From: Ectocarpus siliculosus
Taxonomy: Eukaryota > Sar > Phaeophyceae > Ectocarpales > Ectocarpaceae
DNA length: 64,000 bases
Direction of reading: 5' to 3'
Assembly (NCBI GenBank): GCA_000310025.1
Contig: FN649751.1
Location: 5,679,938-5,743,937 of the forward strand
Shown: one piece after another, positions 1 to 11,887 of the stretch
Layout: every line of letters starts with the position of its first letter
Numbering within the stretch: position 1 is the first letter of the stretch
Made by a program: the position numbers and the translations under genes
The notes under the pieces: model-generated
Seen by the model: the letters and a program-made list of their open reading frames with translations, nothing else
Told to the model about the DNA's origin: nothing
The model's database searches: none

Positions 1-496
1 GCACAAAGCCTGCCCGAAACACGATGATAACATGCACTACACGCCTGCCCGTAGCTCCCTCCCCCACTCCCCCACCAGTTTCCTCTAACGCGACGGGCGG
101 CACCTCCGTACAGAGGAGCATCCTGCATAGGCCAACCGTTTCCAAGCTCCCGCCATAAGCGGAAGGCTCGCACTCTCGCTCATCTCCCCTTGCTGGGGAC
201 GCCAACGGCAGTCACGCGTATACCGCCGGGCACTGAACCTTGTCGCAAGTTACTTGGTGTGTCGCACCCACACCCCGTCTTTTTCGACTGCATATCATCC
301 GGTGTGCCCCCCATCCCCTGGTGATGTGCTAGCCTGGTCCGGTGAAAACCCTACTACGCCCTGGTTTCGTAGGGACGCGAGATTAATGGTCTAACGACTA
401 TAGCATGCACGGCTATGAATAACCTCCCCCTCCCACAAGCTAGGAATTGAAACAGCACGGAGCCTCCCCAACCTAGCTACACGAAGGACATGCCGT
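1..496. other. Intergenic, 3' of the inositol monophosphatase gene
   Basis: I see no gene here. The stretch is the downstream flank of the minus-strand inositol monophosphatase. It holds one copy of the dispersed tRNA-like repeat (about 335-430), listed separately. The remainder shows no structure I can name. Confidence 0.6.
335..430 (+). repeat. tRNA-like dispersed repeat, copy A
   Basis: The core reads GGACGCG, then a short variable step, then AATGGTCTAAC, a variable step and GCATGCA, ending in a C-rich run. The same ordered blocks recur at about 8080-8155 and 9445-9540 on this strand, and at about 38815-38950 and 32540-32625 reversed. On the opposite strand the block reads TTAGACCATTGACC, which resembles a tRNA A-box arm. 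A SINE origin is an inference. Confidence 0.55.
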
Positions 497-1437
497 TCAC
501 AGCTGCGGAGTCGAATCCGGACGCGTAGCCTTGGCCTCCACCAAGATGTGCCGAATCTCCTCGTGCACCAGCTTGTTGCTTCCGATTATGGCTCGAGTCG
601 ACAGCGAGTAGGGGCCGCCGAGGATGTCGGTCATCTCCCCGCCGGCTTCCTGGATGAGAAGCGCTCCCGCAGCGATATCCCACGAGTTCTGACGCGTTTT
701 AAGCCCGGACAGCATATCAGGCGGGCCCCGGAAAATGAGGATTGGTCCAATGAGTGAGCGTGGAAAACGTCGGTACCGGGGGTAGCTGATACCAATTGAT
801 GTTGAGACTGGTCAATGGACTAACTGCTGGGTGTCTGAGGTGTTCGACAACGACAGCACATAAGGCCGGTGCCTCCCTTCCTGGTGCCGTCGACACATAC
901 ATAACATACCGTAAGAGGCGGAGAGATGGCACCCCTCCCTGGATCGACTTTCAAAGCTCGATTGCTCCAAAAACAAGCTTGCGCCAACACCAAAATGGTC
1001 TTGAACATCTCGTCGAGGGCTTTTCGTAGACAGACGTATGGAGCTCTTTCCGTGTACCCACTTGGTTGTGGAGAAATCGAGTTTTGAAAGTCGATATAAG
1101 GGTGGTGCCATCTCTTCGCCTCTTACGGTATACGTCCGCGACTTGGTACCTACCGACGTCTTCGCCGAGAGCAGTGAGCGTCACTGGGGTTGCTTAGATA
1201 TCAACGGCAAGAGCCACCCGCACTATTAGGCCGAGGAGAAAGCGTAGAACGCTGCACAAACAGTTAATAGACAGCGGCAGTCACCCCGCCACACAAATAA
1301 ACTTTCATCTGTCTCGCCCCTTCCTCACCAGATCAGGCTCCCAGTAGCACGTCAACCGTCCGCAGGCCACCCAGGCAAGCATGATGGCTGCAAATGGCGG
1401 GCGGTGCAGCATGTAGCCGAGACAGAGAGACAGACAC

Positions 1438-1478
<41 letters not shown>

Positions 1479-4247
1479 GACCCACACATCAGTTCGGGCG
1501 GCGCCAGCGTAGGTCTTAGAAGTGGGAGGAGGTAACGGAGAGGCTGCATGGAACAAAACCTCAGGTCTAGCTTCGAACCCTCTTTACCGCCCGTGTTCGA
1601 TGGTCCAGCTCAAAGGTAGCAAACACTAATATCATCCTCGAACAACGTGTGCGCCCGAGAAACAAAGGAGCGGCGGAGCGAGCGAGATTCTTGTGAGGCT
1701 CCACGATCACTCTCCAGGCATCGAAACCTCTCTCAACTGCGGTTGGTGAATCAAATGCAACCAAGAATCGCCTCTGGACCGCAAACGCGCGTGCTCAAAC
1801 CGCGGTCCGTCCTCCGAGACATGCATCTCCACCTCATGCCGGAGCAAACTACAGCAGACTCCAAATTTTGACACGCAATAACTAGGACTCGTTTCTACTA
1901 GTGTCGCGGGGGGTGCGCCTCTTTTCTTTGTACGATTCGCCCAATCAACACTTGAAGCGTGTCCACAAGAAGACCGACCAACCCCTAGCGTAGTTCTCCC
2001 CGATCATGAAAACGCACACCAACAATGCAACCGCTCACGCCCTCCCCAGATACGATATGCGACGCATGCATGCAACAGAGAAAAAAACTATCACGCGTCG
2101 GCCTACAAAAAATATATAGCTAGCTCACCGGCAGACCCCAACATTCGGGTTGTTCTGACATGAGGAGCAAGCGCCGCCATCCCTCGCACGCACGGCCCGA
2201 GAGCCAGCACCCCTGGGGGGGCCCCGCAGGCTACCGTCGCCTCCCCGATGGTCTCCTGGTCGCCGACCTTCATCTTCATGCCGTTCAAGAAAGCGCCGTT
2301 GCCGCTTGTAGCCGTGAACAGCTCGTCCCGGAACGGGTCATAGATGCAACCTGGGGGGGGGGGGGTCATGGTCAGAAACAATAAAAGTGTGCACGGTCGT
2401 CAGCGTCGCCAGTTGACTATTGATTCGTCAGTTTAGTATTGTGCCAGAAAAGATTCCGATTACAACTCGTTCTGCGTCAAAGTTGTCTTCTTCACACAAA
2501 AGCAGAGAAAGTTAGAGTCACCCTAGAAACGACAGCAGCACTCGCGTTTTTCTCACCGACAACCACCTTCCCGCGGTAAGCCACTCCGATCGACACAGCG
2601 CTGAGCGGGATCCCGTGAACGAAATTTGTCGTCCCGTCGATCGGATCCACGACCCACAGCCATTCCGCCGCCCCCCCCCCATCCAGGGCGTCGGAGAGCG
2701 CCACCGTCGAGGCCTCCGCCCCGGGCTCCACGTTCTCCTCTCCGAGCAACGCGTGGTCGGGAAACTGCTTGGACACGACCTTCTCGATGACCCGCTGGCA
2801 CTGGCCGTCCACCTCCGTGAGGAGGTCCTTGGGGTTGAACTTGGTCTTGAGGACGTCCGCCCCGACCTTGGCCTTCATGAGCGCGCCCGCCTCGCTTGCC
2901 GCGTGGACGGCGGCGGCGAGAACCTGGCGTTATAGTTTTGGAGCGGAGGAGCAGGGGTGTGCAGTTCGGGCTGCATAAAAGACTGTACACAGATTTGTTA
3001 TAGTTTCTCAAGAATCTCAAGAAAAATCTTTGGGCTGTACCAGGTTTTGTAAATTTTTCTTTGTGATTTGTTGAGGTTCGCTGGGCTCTTCGGGTCAAAA
3101 CGCGCCAGCCGTGTGAGCGTTTGGTCTTGGGAAACGTCACAACCAACAAATAACAGCTGGCAGCCAGCTGTAGGCTGGTTCTGCTGCCTGCCTTCGTTGT
3201 GTCATCTTGCATCACCCCCCTCGATGACACCGCTACGATCTCATGAGCCCTCTCCAGCACGTATGGTACAGCAATGTAGATTTATCATTTTTTTTATGTT
3301 CTTTCTACGTCGGCAGGTCTTTCCCTAGTGGCAGGACGGTGGGGCGGGGCGTAGGCAGGCGCTCGAATTCCTTGCTAAAGGAGGCACCACAAGTGAATGG
3401 GTAACTTTTCCTCTCCATGTGTGTGTGTGAAACATTATCTCATCCGCACGGACGACGCAAAAAAAAACGCTCGTGTCGAAAGCGAATCCAACATTCATAC
3501 GGGATCTTGCAAGGCTCTCTTCGTCTGGAGGAGGAGGAGGAGGAGGAGGAGGAGGAGGAGCAGGAAGAGGAGGAGGTAGGGGTGAGGTGGTTGTGGTGGC
3601 TATGATAGCGGGTGAGGAGGTCGGGGGGTGTAAGAAGCGTGATGTGTACATACCATGAACACATGAACCATGAACGCAGTGTAGCTTCTCAGCCTATGCT
3701 CCCATTCTGCACCGAAACGGTGCAACTCTGCAGGTTTACTTGCTGCCGTTACAGACTATTGGACATTTCCCTGCTTCTACCCATTCTCATACTCAACCCA
3801 CCCAATCTCTATGTCACAGCCTTTTTTCTCGCCTTCAGCCACTCCGGCAGAGATAGGGTTGCACAGCAGTACACTTCCTCTCTCCTCCCCCCGAGTCGCT
3901 ACTACTGCTGTCTTCGTAGAACCAGAACACGTGCAATCTACTGGCTGCTGTGAAGGTATTGGTACCGACATGAGGTCGACGGTAATGTGAATGTAGGTGT
4001 AGTGTAGCGAGAAGTGGAATGATAACCTCACCTCCGACAGTGTCTGCGAGTCCGGCACTACTCCTTCCGCAGCAGTGTCGGGTGCCCGCTGGGATGCAAC
4101 ACGCGACAGCAGCGCGTGGCGCGTAGGCTGCGACTTCGTCGGGTACCGCCGCATGGCGGAATGGTCGGATCTACTGCTGCTCAGGACAAAGGCTGTGCCG
4201 CCCGGCAAGCTCAGGAGTGCCACGGTGAAAGCGGTCGCACTCTTCAT
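497..4247 (-). CDS. Plastid-targeted inositol monophosphatase
   Basis: This is a Mg-dependent, Li-sensitive-type phosphatase that hydrolyses inositol monophosphates, and in plastid forms also related sugar phosphates. Exons are 4247-4032, 2923-2557, 2350-2129, 1387-1329 and 688-497. All introns are GT-AG and all phases agree, giving about 351 residues. Family motifs are GEE (about residue 133), DPIDGTTNF (165-173) and SWDIAAG (about 290), so the metal-binding residues are all present. The first 72 residues are absent from cytosolic enzymes. They start with a hydrophobic signal peptide ending GGTA, followed by FVLSSSR and a Ser/Arg-rich stretch, which matches the heterokont plastid leader (Phe at the cleavage site). 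The closest relatives are probably plant IMPL1-like enzymes. The start is the only in-frame ATG that gives this leader. Intron 3 contains a GA/CAGA microsatellite and an inverted repeat. Confidence 0.9.
900..1134. repeat. Imperfect inverted repeat in an inositol monophosphatase intron
   Basis: The left arm at about 903-966 (GTAAGAGGCGGAGAGATGGC to TTTCAAAGCTCGATT) is mirrored by the right arm at about 1076-1134 (AATCGAGTTTTGAAAGTCGA to CGCCTCTTACGGTAT). The spacer is about 110 bp and the arms differ at several positions. A MITE or a hairpin from a decayed insertion is possible. There is no coding content. Confidence 0.75.
1430..1482. repeat. GA/CAGA microsatellite
   Basis: A run of GA dinucleotides passes into CAGA tetranucleotides inside intron 3 of the inositol monophosphatase gene, close to the 3' splice site of exon 4 (acceptor at 1388-1390, minus strand). 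Confidence 0.9.
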
Positions 4248-6042
4248 CCTTTCCTTGCTGCTGTGACGAGCACACAGCCTTTCCTACTGGAGCTGCGACC
4301 GACGTGTCCGTCTGCTGGTTAGAAGTAGCAAACGCAAACAGCGTTGTTGCTGCCGCGCTGGCGCGCTGGCTCCCGGGGGATCCGCGAAAGAGAGGGTATA
4401 TGCCGCTTCGGAGATGTGTCCTAGCTGGGTACCTCTCCCACGCCACTCCTACTGCTGCTCCTGTTGCTACGCTGCTGCTGCTGCTTGGCTGTGCTGTGCT
4501 GCATATCGATACGCTCTCAAGCTCGGAGGAGGTACATTCCCACCGGACAAACCGCACGTGAGTGGTCTTGTTTCATGCTCCGAGGAAATGCTCCCGTGAG
4601 AGACAAATTGTGCAGCATGTGTTCTTCCAAAACGGCGATTGTTCACGCGTCCGTTACTGCTACAGCAGTGTCCTCGTACTTCGTCCATACCTACCCTGTG
4701 TTTCTTTGGGGGGGTGTAGCACTTACATCCCGTTTTGCGAGAGTGTACAGCAGGAGTATAATTGCATATCGTCGGTGTGTGGGTTCAAGTGGGAGCCCGT
4801 GCTCTAGTTATCGTTTTCACCATCACATCCCTGTCTGTGGGAGTATCCCGGAAACCTTGCGTGTATACTGTATATGATATGCATACAACACTTTTCTACT
4901 CCGAATGATCCATGTGTCCGCCCACATTCCACCGGTTCGCATTTCATTTCCTCTTGTATGCATATGCATACGGTAGAACAACACCGGTCGGCCCGGTGGC
5001 CTGGTAGATAACCTCGTAAATCTGCTAAGTAGCAGCAGGTCGTCACTTGGATTCTCTCTCGTGTAGTGAAAAATAATTGCAATTTTTGCGGTGAGTCTTA
5101 CAATACTCGGGTACAAGTACTCTGGAGGGTACCAGGTACAGCAGTAGCAGGTTGTAGAATTCATGACAGAACGGCAGCGAACCCTTTCGATGAAAGATCA
5201 AGTTAGGCAAGCACCGCAGGAGGAAAGGTGGGGCATCAAAACAATCTCATCCAATAGCTAAAGCTCTGCGGCCTTCTCCTGTGTGACCCCCCCGGCTGGT
5301 CATCCAATCATCTATCTACACGGAAGGTGTGTAGACTGGCGCCAGAATACTGTATTGTAGATACATCAAGGGACGAGTACACAGAGCAGTAGTCAGATAC
5401 ATCAAGGGACGAGTACACAGAGCAGTAGTCACGCTTCAAGCTCCTCTAGCAGAGGACCTTTACACCCAACGCTCTTGTGTTTTTTGCGCTACCTCTTGTC
5501 GGTGCTATTTGACAGGGTTGCTTCTATCATTACCATTCTTGAGGAGTAGTAAAACGCGTGTACCAAAGAGATGCCGCCATGTCCTGTATCACGCGCGACG
5601 TTTTGAGTGCGTGCAATACACATCATCAATGTCGGCGTCCGCCGCCATCTTTCAGTCTTTCAGAATCCAAGAAAAGAGTCCCAACGAAGAGTTGTTAATC
5701 GTTTGCGGGATGCACCAAACTTTGAAAAGCCTTGACTGTTGATCGATTGCTCGCCGACTCGACTCCGCATGAAGCTAACTCCAAAAATTGGAGTTGCGTT
5801 GTAAGCAATACTTCTGAACAGCGATGTACCCCCGCCCTTTGTTTGTGCAGAGCGCCCTTGTACTCTGGTGTAACCCACACTAGACTGCGGCTGTGAACGG
5901 CGCCAGGTGTTTGAGAGACGGACACTTTAACTCTACTGCTGTCGTCCTACACCCGCTGCTGCTGCCTCTACTGATACTGGTCTACATCAACGCAGGGCGA
6001 GGCAAGGGCCCCACGTCCTCCGGGTTTGCTCTCGAGGGTGGT
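4248..6042. promoter_or_regulatory. Divergent intergenic region between monophosphatase and transhydrogenase
   Basis: These 1.8 kb separate two outward-pointing starts (4247 minus, 6043 plus), so they should hold both promoters and 5' UTRs. I found no convincing TATA box. A GCT-rich triplet stretch lies at about 4448-4500 and a 36-bp tandem duplication at 5360-5431. No gene is recognised. Confidence 0.45.
5360..5431. repeat. Perfect 36-bp tandem duplication
   Basis: Two identical 36-bp units (5360-5395 and 5396-5431) begin GATACATCAAGGGACGAG and end GCAGTAGTCA. They include the widespread CAGTAGT motif. The duplication is probably recent. Confidence 0.95.
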
Positions 6043-9000
6043 ATGCTAGGCAGAAGGCACTTGCGCCTGGGCGAGGCGCTCAGCCGAGGGCTGCAGCGCC
6101 ACGCGCCCTCTTTGTGCGGGCGAGCGTCCAGCACCCAAGCAGCAGCCCTAGCGAAGTCCTCGGCCCACTACGACCTGGTCATCGTAGGGTCTGGGCCGGC
6201 GGCGCAGAAGTGCGCCATCGAGAGCGCCAAGTACGGCAAGAGCGTGTGCATCGTTGACAAGTCCAGCCAGCTGGGAGGGGTCTGCGTCCACACGGGGACC
6301 ATCCCCAGCAAGACGTTCAGGCGAGTCTCCCGCCGTCTCTCGCTCTTATCCCCCGCGCAAGGCTCGCGTAGTAGCAGAGCCGACTGCCCAAGAGCTCTGT
6401 GTCCAGTTAGCGTCCGCGGGAGAAAGCGAAGGGGGGTTTTGGTTGCACGAAAGGGTCGAATGTTGTTGAGAATTCTTGGACAGATGGCAGCGCACAAAGC
6501 AGTGCCCGTGTGCGCACCCGCGTGTGTTGGAGGGCTGGTATTGTTCCGGCAAGGGCACATCAGCGGATCCCGCTGTCACGTGCTGGGCTCTCTGGTGAAA
6601 CCAGTGTTGCCGGGAGACTGCTGACACGGATCGTATGGAAGGGCGCCGGCCGCACCCTGCGCATTAGTGCCGGTTCATCGCACGCGCCGCCGTCACCGCC
6701 GCAGAAGTGACTGCTGTGGAACCCTCTTGGTCTCTGAAGAGCCGTCTTGTTGGTTTCTTCGCCTCATAGTCTAAGTCGACAAGCTTTGCCCTTCTTATGA
6801 TGTCGCACTCCTTTTTCCAGGGAGGCCGTCCTGCATTTGACTGGGTGGAGGCATCAAGGGTTCTACGGCCGGTCTAGCCAGAGGGCAAGGGCGGCAGTGG
6901 CGATCCCTGACGTGCTGGCCAGGGTGCAAAAGGCGAGCCTATCCGATTTGGGGATTTACAGACATATCACTGCTCCGATGGTGCTTTTTTTTTACTGTTT
7001 TTTTAAATACTAAGCACCTCCCTACTGTTATTCTGCCTCAACACGGCCAACCTCCAATTAAGGAGTGCATTGCAAGGTCCGTTTGATCAGCCAACAGCAG
7101 TGATGTTTTCGCGGGTGTGATTATTTTTTGTACAGTGTAACCGGGGGCGTGTTCTAGGCAGACAACACAAGGGTCGGTTGAGTCCTGCTGCTGGCAGCGG
7201 ATCGTTGCTCTCTTGCAGCCGGGACAAAAATAGCAAAACCGCTGGGGGTGCGTGTCTCCGTGTATTGTTACCCAGCTGATCACCGATCGCTGCTACACGT
7301 CATCCGAACGGTATTATTGTATTTTTTGGTCCGGGGGGGGGGGAGTAGTGCGCGTTACGGCTGACCGACCAAAGCGAAAGAGCGTAGGTGAACGATAGAT
7401 TACGATTTCTAGTAGTTACGAGTTGGACAGATGTGTGCAAAGTCCCTGATTTTGATGGGCGCACCCCCATCCCAATTCGACAGCGACAATCTCTAAATCT
7501 TGGACACACCCATCCAGACCAGTGGAGTTTTTTTATTGGCTGAACACTTTGACGGTGGTGTCCAGGTTGAGGCGAAGGAGACCGAAGTGGTGCGGGACCA
7601 GCTGCAGCGGGAGGGCATCGAGCTCATCTCTGGGACGGCGAGGTTTTTGCCCGGGTCGGAGGGAGAGCCCCACCGTGTGATGGTCCTGCGGACCAGCGAG
7701 AAGACGGAGGCGAAGACAAGGTCAGCCTGGCGTGGCTGGCTGGCTCTCCAGTCGATGGAGTTTTTGTCAATCCTTTCGGCGAGCTTTTGGCACCAACGAC
7801 CAGAGTGTGGTGGATATTGAGATAGACGACGCATGACCGAGTGCTAGAAAGGCCGCGGGATCGAGAGGGGTTGACGGCGACAATGTCGTCCCACCTCTCC
7901 ATCAATATTCTCTTCCCCGGACGTAAGGCACACCCACGTTCGCTCTAGGCCTTTCCGCAGACACCAACTATCTGTCTCTCCTCTCACATATCTCCCCCTT
8001 GATGCCGGCGATCGATGGTAAGAATACGTCGTTTTTGCCATGATTCTCGCGTGACTATCCTCGCCCCCCCCACCCTGACCAATCCTCCGTCCTCTCGAGG
8101 ACGCGTGGTCAGTGGTCTAACAGCTAAGGCATGCAAGTCATGAGAGTACACCCCCCCCCGCCCCTGACCGCCCCGAACTTCAATGACATGCGTGCGACCC
8201 ACGTTATGCAGCGTCTACCGTCACATCGAGGCGTCCCTTCCCAGCGTGACCCTCTCGGCCGACCGTTTCCTGGTGGCCTGCGGGACGCGGCCGCTCCGGC
8301 GACCGGACGTCCCCTTCGACGGCTCCCGCGTCTTCGACTCCGACCAGCTGCTGTGGGGAGGGGTGGACAGGGTGCCCAGGGACCTCATCGTCGTAGGGGC
8401 CGGCGTCATCGGCATGGAGTACGCGAGCATGATCAACGTCATTCCGGGCACCACGGTCACGGTCATCGATCCGAGGGACGAGGTGCTGGGGTTCGCGGAC
8501 CGGGAGGTCACGCAGGCGCTGTGCTACTCCATGCGGAAGAACGGCGCCAGGTTTCTCCTCGGGGAGAAGGTACGGGCAGGCGGTCAGGGGAGCATGGGTC
8601 GGTCTTGGACATTGGGGCAAACCCGGCGGGCGCAGTTGGACGTGGTGATGGTCCGCACCCTCTCCGAAACAATGTGGTGCTGGACACCCGACAGACAACA
8701 GCCTTTCTCCCGTCTGTTTGCTTGCGCGTGCAGTTGAGTACCCAGCGTGGCCGCCTCATTTGGCTCCTTTGTTCCCGGTAGTCTATCGTCGTTTTACCCG
8801 TCTGTCTGCAGTGTCGAGCCCCTGTGAAGTACCAACTCCACAACACCCCGCCTATTATGCTTTTGTCTCTCACAGCTACTGTAGAACCCACTCGCGTGTG
8901 GAAGTGCACCAAAAGTGAGCGTGACGTGCGAAGAAAAACAACGAAAATTCTGCCGCAGGTGAAGAGCGTGGAAAAGATGGCCGACGGCACGGTGGTGGTG

Positions 9001-11887
9001 GCGCATCTGCTCAGCGGCAAGCGGGTAAAAGGGGACGCGCTCCTGTACGCGATGGGACGCCTCGGAAACACTGACTCGCTGAACTTGGAGGTGCGTGTGC
9101 CGGCGCGCAGCAGAGTGTTTTGTGGGATAGTCCTTCGCATTGCGTTCGTGTGGTGCGCCGTGTTTTCCGTTGCGTGCCCGCCACGTACACGTGTTGCTCA
9201 CAAGAAGATTGATCTGGGATGGGCTGAATTAGATCTATTTTGATGGTGAGGCACACATGTGGTTGTTCTCAGACGAGGTTCGGTGGCGGCTTGGCCTACC
9301 TTGCTCGGCGCGCTCGGGTTGGAGCGCATCGATTTGCCAGAGCGAGCTTAGGCGCCGGCAACGGACAGCCTGCGTGTGTCGAACGTTGGCAACTGGTATC
9401 CTCGTCTTACCCCCCCATCCCCCGATTGGCCATCGGTGATCCGTCCCGTGGGAACAATGCTCCGTCCTGTCGAGGACGCGCGGTCAATGGTCTAACCGCT
9501 AAGGCATGCAAAACATAAGAGTGCGCCCCCCCCCCCTCCCGACGCCTGAAACACCGCGACAATCCATCTCCTCGTGCTCGATTGCCGTCGACGTTTGGGC
9601 TGCTTGCCGCTGGCGGCGACGCAAAATCAGGCGATCGGGGTGGACCCGGACGAGCGCGGACTGCTGAACGTCGACGACTCCTACCAGACGGCCCAGGCAG
9701 GAGTGTACGCGTGCGGGGACGTGATCGGCTACCCGGCGCTGGCGTCAACGTCCATGGAACAAGGCGTGCGGGCTGCACATCACATGTGGAGCGACCACGT
9801 GTGTTTTTTCGTGTGTGTGGCCTTGTTGTTGGCATGAGCCGCGTTTGACCAATGACAAGACGTCAGTCTCAAATGCGGTAAGAACGAAAAATAGAGGCCA
9901 TGATCTGGGACCCCGTGAGGTGCGTGTGTGTGCGAGGGCTAGCTCGGCGGTGTCACAGCAGTTGATACATCCTCCTTCTTGCACGGAATCAACGCGGTTG
10001 CGTTCCAGTCGCGGTCTCGTTTTGCCGCGTGCGCCTCTACCGCGGGAGCTTCACGACGGCCTTGCCTCTGCATACGCTCCGTTTTTCCCGGGTACCGTGC
10101 AGGGAGCTCTCGCGACAGATGCCGCCGCCAAGGCCGCAGCGGCAGAAGGCGCTATAGAGGACAGCACCGGCAGCGTCGGCGACAGGTGATCCGCCAGATG
10201 CTTGGAGCGAGACACGAAAGCGAGAACGCCACTCTTGGGTCAATCGAGCGCTTGTGTATGTAGAGAGCGATGGGAACACCGGTGCTTGCCCTTGCACGGG
10301 GGTGTGCGAATGAATTATTTCACCATCCACGACGGAAGGTGGGTGCCGCCTGCCCGAGACCCTACATCGGCCGTCCCTTTTGCACTGTTTCGTTTACTCG
10401 TCTCCTGCAATCCTATTCAATTCCGTCCCGAACAATACGCAACAGTAGCGACAGCGATGGCGATAGCGATAGCGATAGCGATGTGGAGGAGGCGGGAATT
10501 GAAGACGGGGAAGAAAGGGGGGCTTTGGAGTCAGCAGCGACGGTGGCAGCGGCTTCACAGCCGTCTCAACAAGACCCCGTGGCCGCCGCAGGCACGACCA
10601 CTCTGAACGAAGCAACCAGCAGCACGGGGCCGTATGGGAGCATTCCCATGGGCCTCCTCGATCGTTCCTCGGAGCTCCTCTTCCCGTACGGTGAGGAAGT
10701 GCTTGACATTCAACATGCTCTGCGATAACCGGACACGAACAATGAGTTCCTCCTCAACAAAGGTTCATCGGAACACGACGCCGTATTCCTACCCTACGCG
10801 CTGGCGGCGACCGCTAGGGTTGACTCGATGCTACTTGCTGCACTAGCCTTGAATATGTGTTGCCCCCGGTTGCCCTGAGTTTGGTGCATATATCCTGACG
10901 AGTCCTGACGCGCGTTCCGCGCCGGTTCGCGGCAGGCATCTACACCATCCCCGAGATATCCATGGTTGGGAAGACGGAGGCCCAGCTTACGCGGGCGCAC
11001 GTGAGTTAGGAGGTGGTTCTCGGGGACTACCGAGAGGTGGGTTGAGGGGAAACGAGGGGGGGGGGGGGGGCGCCACTCTTCTTGCAGCCGCACTCTTCGC
11101 GCACCCACTGCTGCATGCGTCTCGAAAGGACGGGGTTGACTCGTAGGCGAAGGCCACTGGCTGCTGCCTGCCGTGTTCTTTGCTGCGCGCGTCTGCTGTG
11201 CGGTAGGCAGGGGCACACTTTTGGGGGGGAGGGACCACCGATTGAGCAAGGAACTTTGGTGCGCAGATAAACACCGGCAAGGTTTCTGAATTATGTTGGC
11301 GTGTTGCCTCGGTTCGAGAGGCAAAGGCGTTTGTTCTAAGTAGCGCCCTATGGAATTCCCCTTTTTTGCTGTGTTGGCCATCTTGCTGTTGCGCTCCTCT
11401 TGCTGCTGCAGCTCGCCAAGGGTCAAATGCTGGGAGGGGTGGACGGTTTCTTGAAGCTCTTGTTCGACACGAACACGCTCAAGCTGCTAGGGGTGCACGC
11501 GTTCGGCGAGGGGGCGACAGAAATCATCCACATCGGCCAGGTGAGCGGAGGAAGAGGAGAGAACTATTTGTGTACTGCGGGAGAAGAAAAAGGGGCCGTC
11601 GTAGGTGTTGCACCGATCGTGCACGAGGAGCGAGAGAATTTAATTCCCCCTTTGAAAGCAGGAAGTAATTTAGTAGAAAATATGACACCGCCGCTGACGA
11701 TGCGATCGATCGTGCTCCGTTTTTCGCTTATGGCCGCGCGACGATGCCTCTGGGCCCACGCCAGGTCGTCATGGCCCAGGGGGGCTCCGTGGATTACTTC
11801 CGGACGGCGGTGTTCAACTACCCGACGCTGGCGGAGGCTTACAACGTGGCCGCTAGAGACGGCTTGAGGAAAGTCGGCATCATTTAG
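6043..11887 (+). CDS. sthA-like: Soluble pyridine nucleotide transhydrogenase, mitochondrial type, with an in-frame TAG
   Basis: This flavoprotein transfers hydride between NADPH and NAD. Exons are 6043-6320, 6821-6932, 7566-7720, 8212-8569, 8959-9090, 9631-9798, 10103-10185, 10449-10690, 10936-11036, 11412-11540 and 11765-11887, phase-consistent throughout, 627 codons. The Arg-rich start ([15 protein letters not shown]) looks like a mitochondrial presequence. The FAD motif [10 protein letters not shown] is at about residue 46, [12 protein letters not shown] has only one redox Cys as in bacterial SthA, the NAD motif [13 protein letters not shown] is at about 243, and [12 protein letters not shown] and the dimerisation end [12 protein letters not shown] follow. 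Introns 1 and 2 use GC donors. Exon 8 is an acidic insertion not found in bacterial SthA. Codon 534 (11007-11009) is TAG. The start of exon 4 could also be the nearby CCCAG. The enzyme may be truncated, rescued by splicing, or affected by a sequence error. Confidence 0.85.
6321..6820 (+). other. GC-AG intron 1 of the transhydrogenase
   Basis: The exon ends ACGTTCAG and the intron begins GCGAGTC; it ends CTTTTTCCAG. Only this GC donor joins TTC AG with G GAG to give the conserved Phe-Arg-Glu-Ala after TIPSK. A shift to any neighbouring GT breaks the frame. Confidence 0.8.
6933..7565 (+). other. GC-AG intron 2 of the transhydrogenase
   Basis: The exon ends GTGCAAAAG and the intron begins GCGAGCC; it ends GGTGTCCAG. 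With this donor the stretch from [10 protein letters not shown] into VEAKETEV has the same length as bacterial SthA as I recall it. An upstream GT donor (after CCAGG) is in frame too, but it would drop three residues. Confidence 0.65.
8080..8155 (+). repeat. tRNA-like dispersed repeat, copy B
   Basis: It shares CTCCGTCCT, TCGAGGACGCG, TGGTCTAAC, GCTAAGGCATGCAA and a terminal poly-C run with the copy at 9445-9540. It lies in transhydrogenase intron 3, just upstream of exon 4. Confidence 0.7.
9445..9540 (+). repeat. tRNA-like dispersed repeat, copy C
   Basis: This is the closest relative of the 8080-8155 copy, with the same ordered blocks and poly-C end, in transhydrogenase intron 5. Read on the minus strand it gives GCCTTAGCGGTTAGACCA, reminiscent of a tRNA D-arm/A-box. 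Confidence 0.7.

Noticed and set aside
3230-3262. Alternative first exon for the inositol monophosphatase (LERAHEIV)
   Set aside because: It has an upstream in-frame stop and no ATG. The exon at 4032-4247 provides an ATG, a plastid leader and the correct phase.
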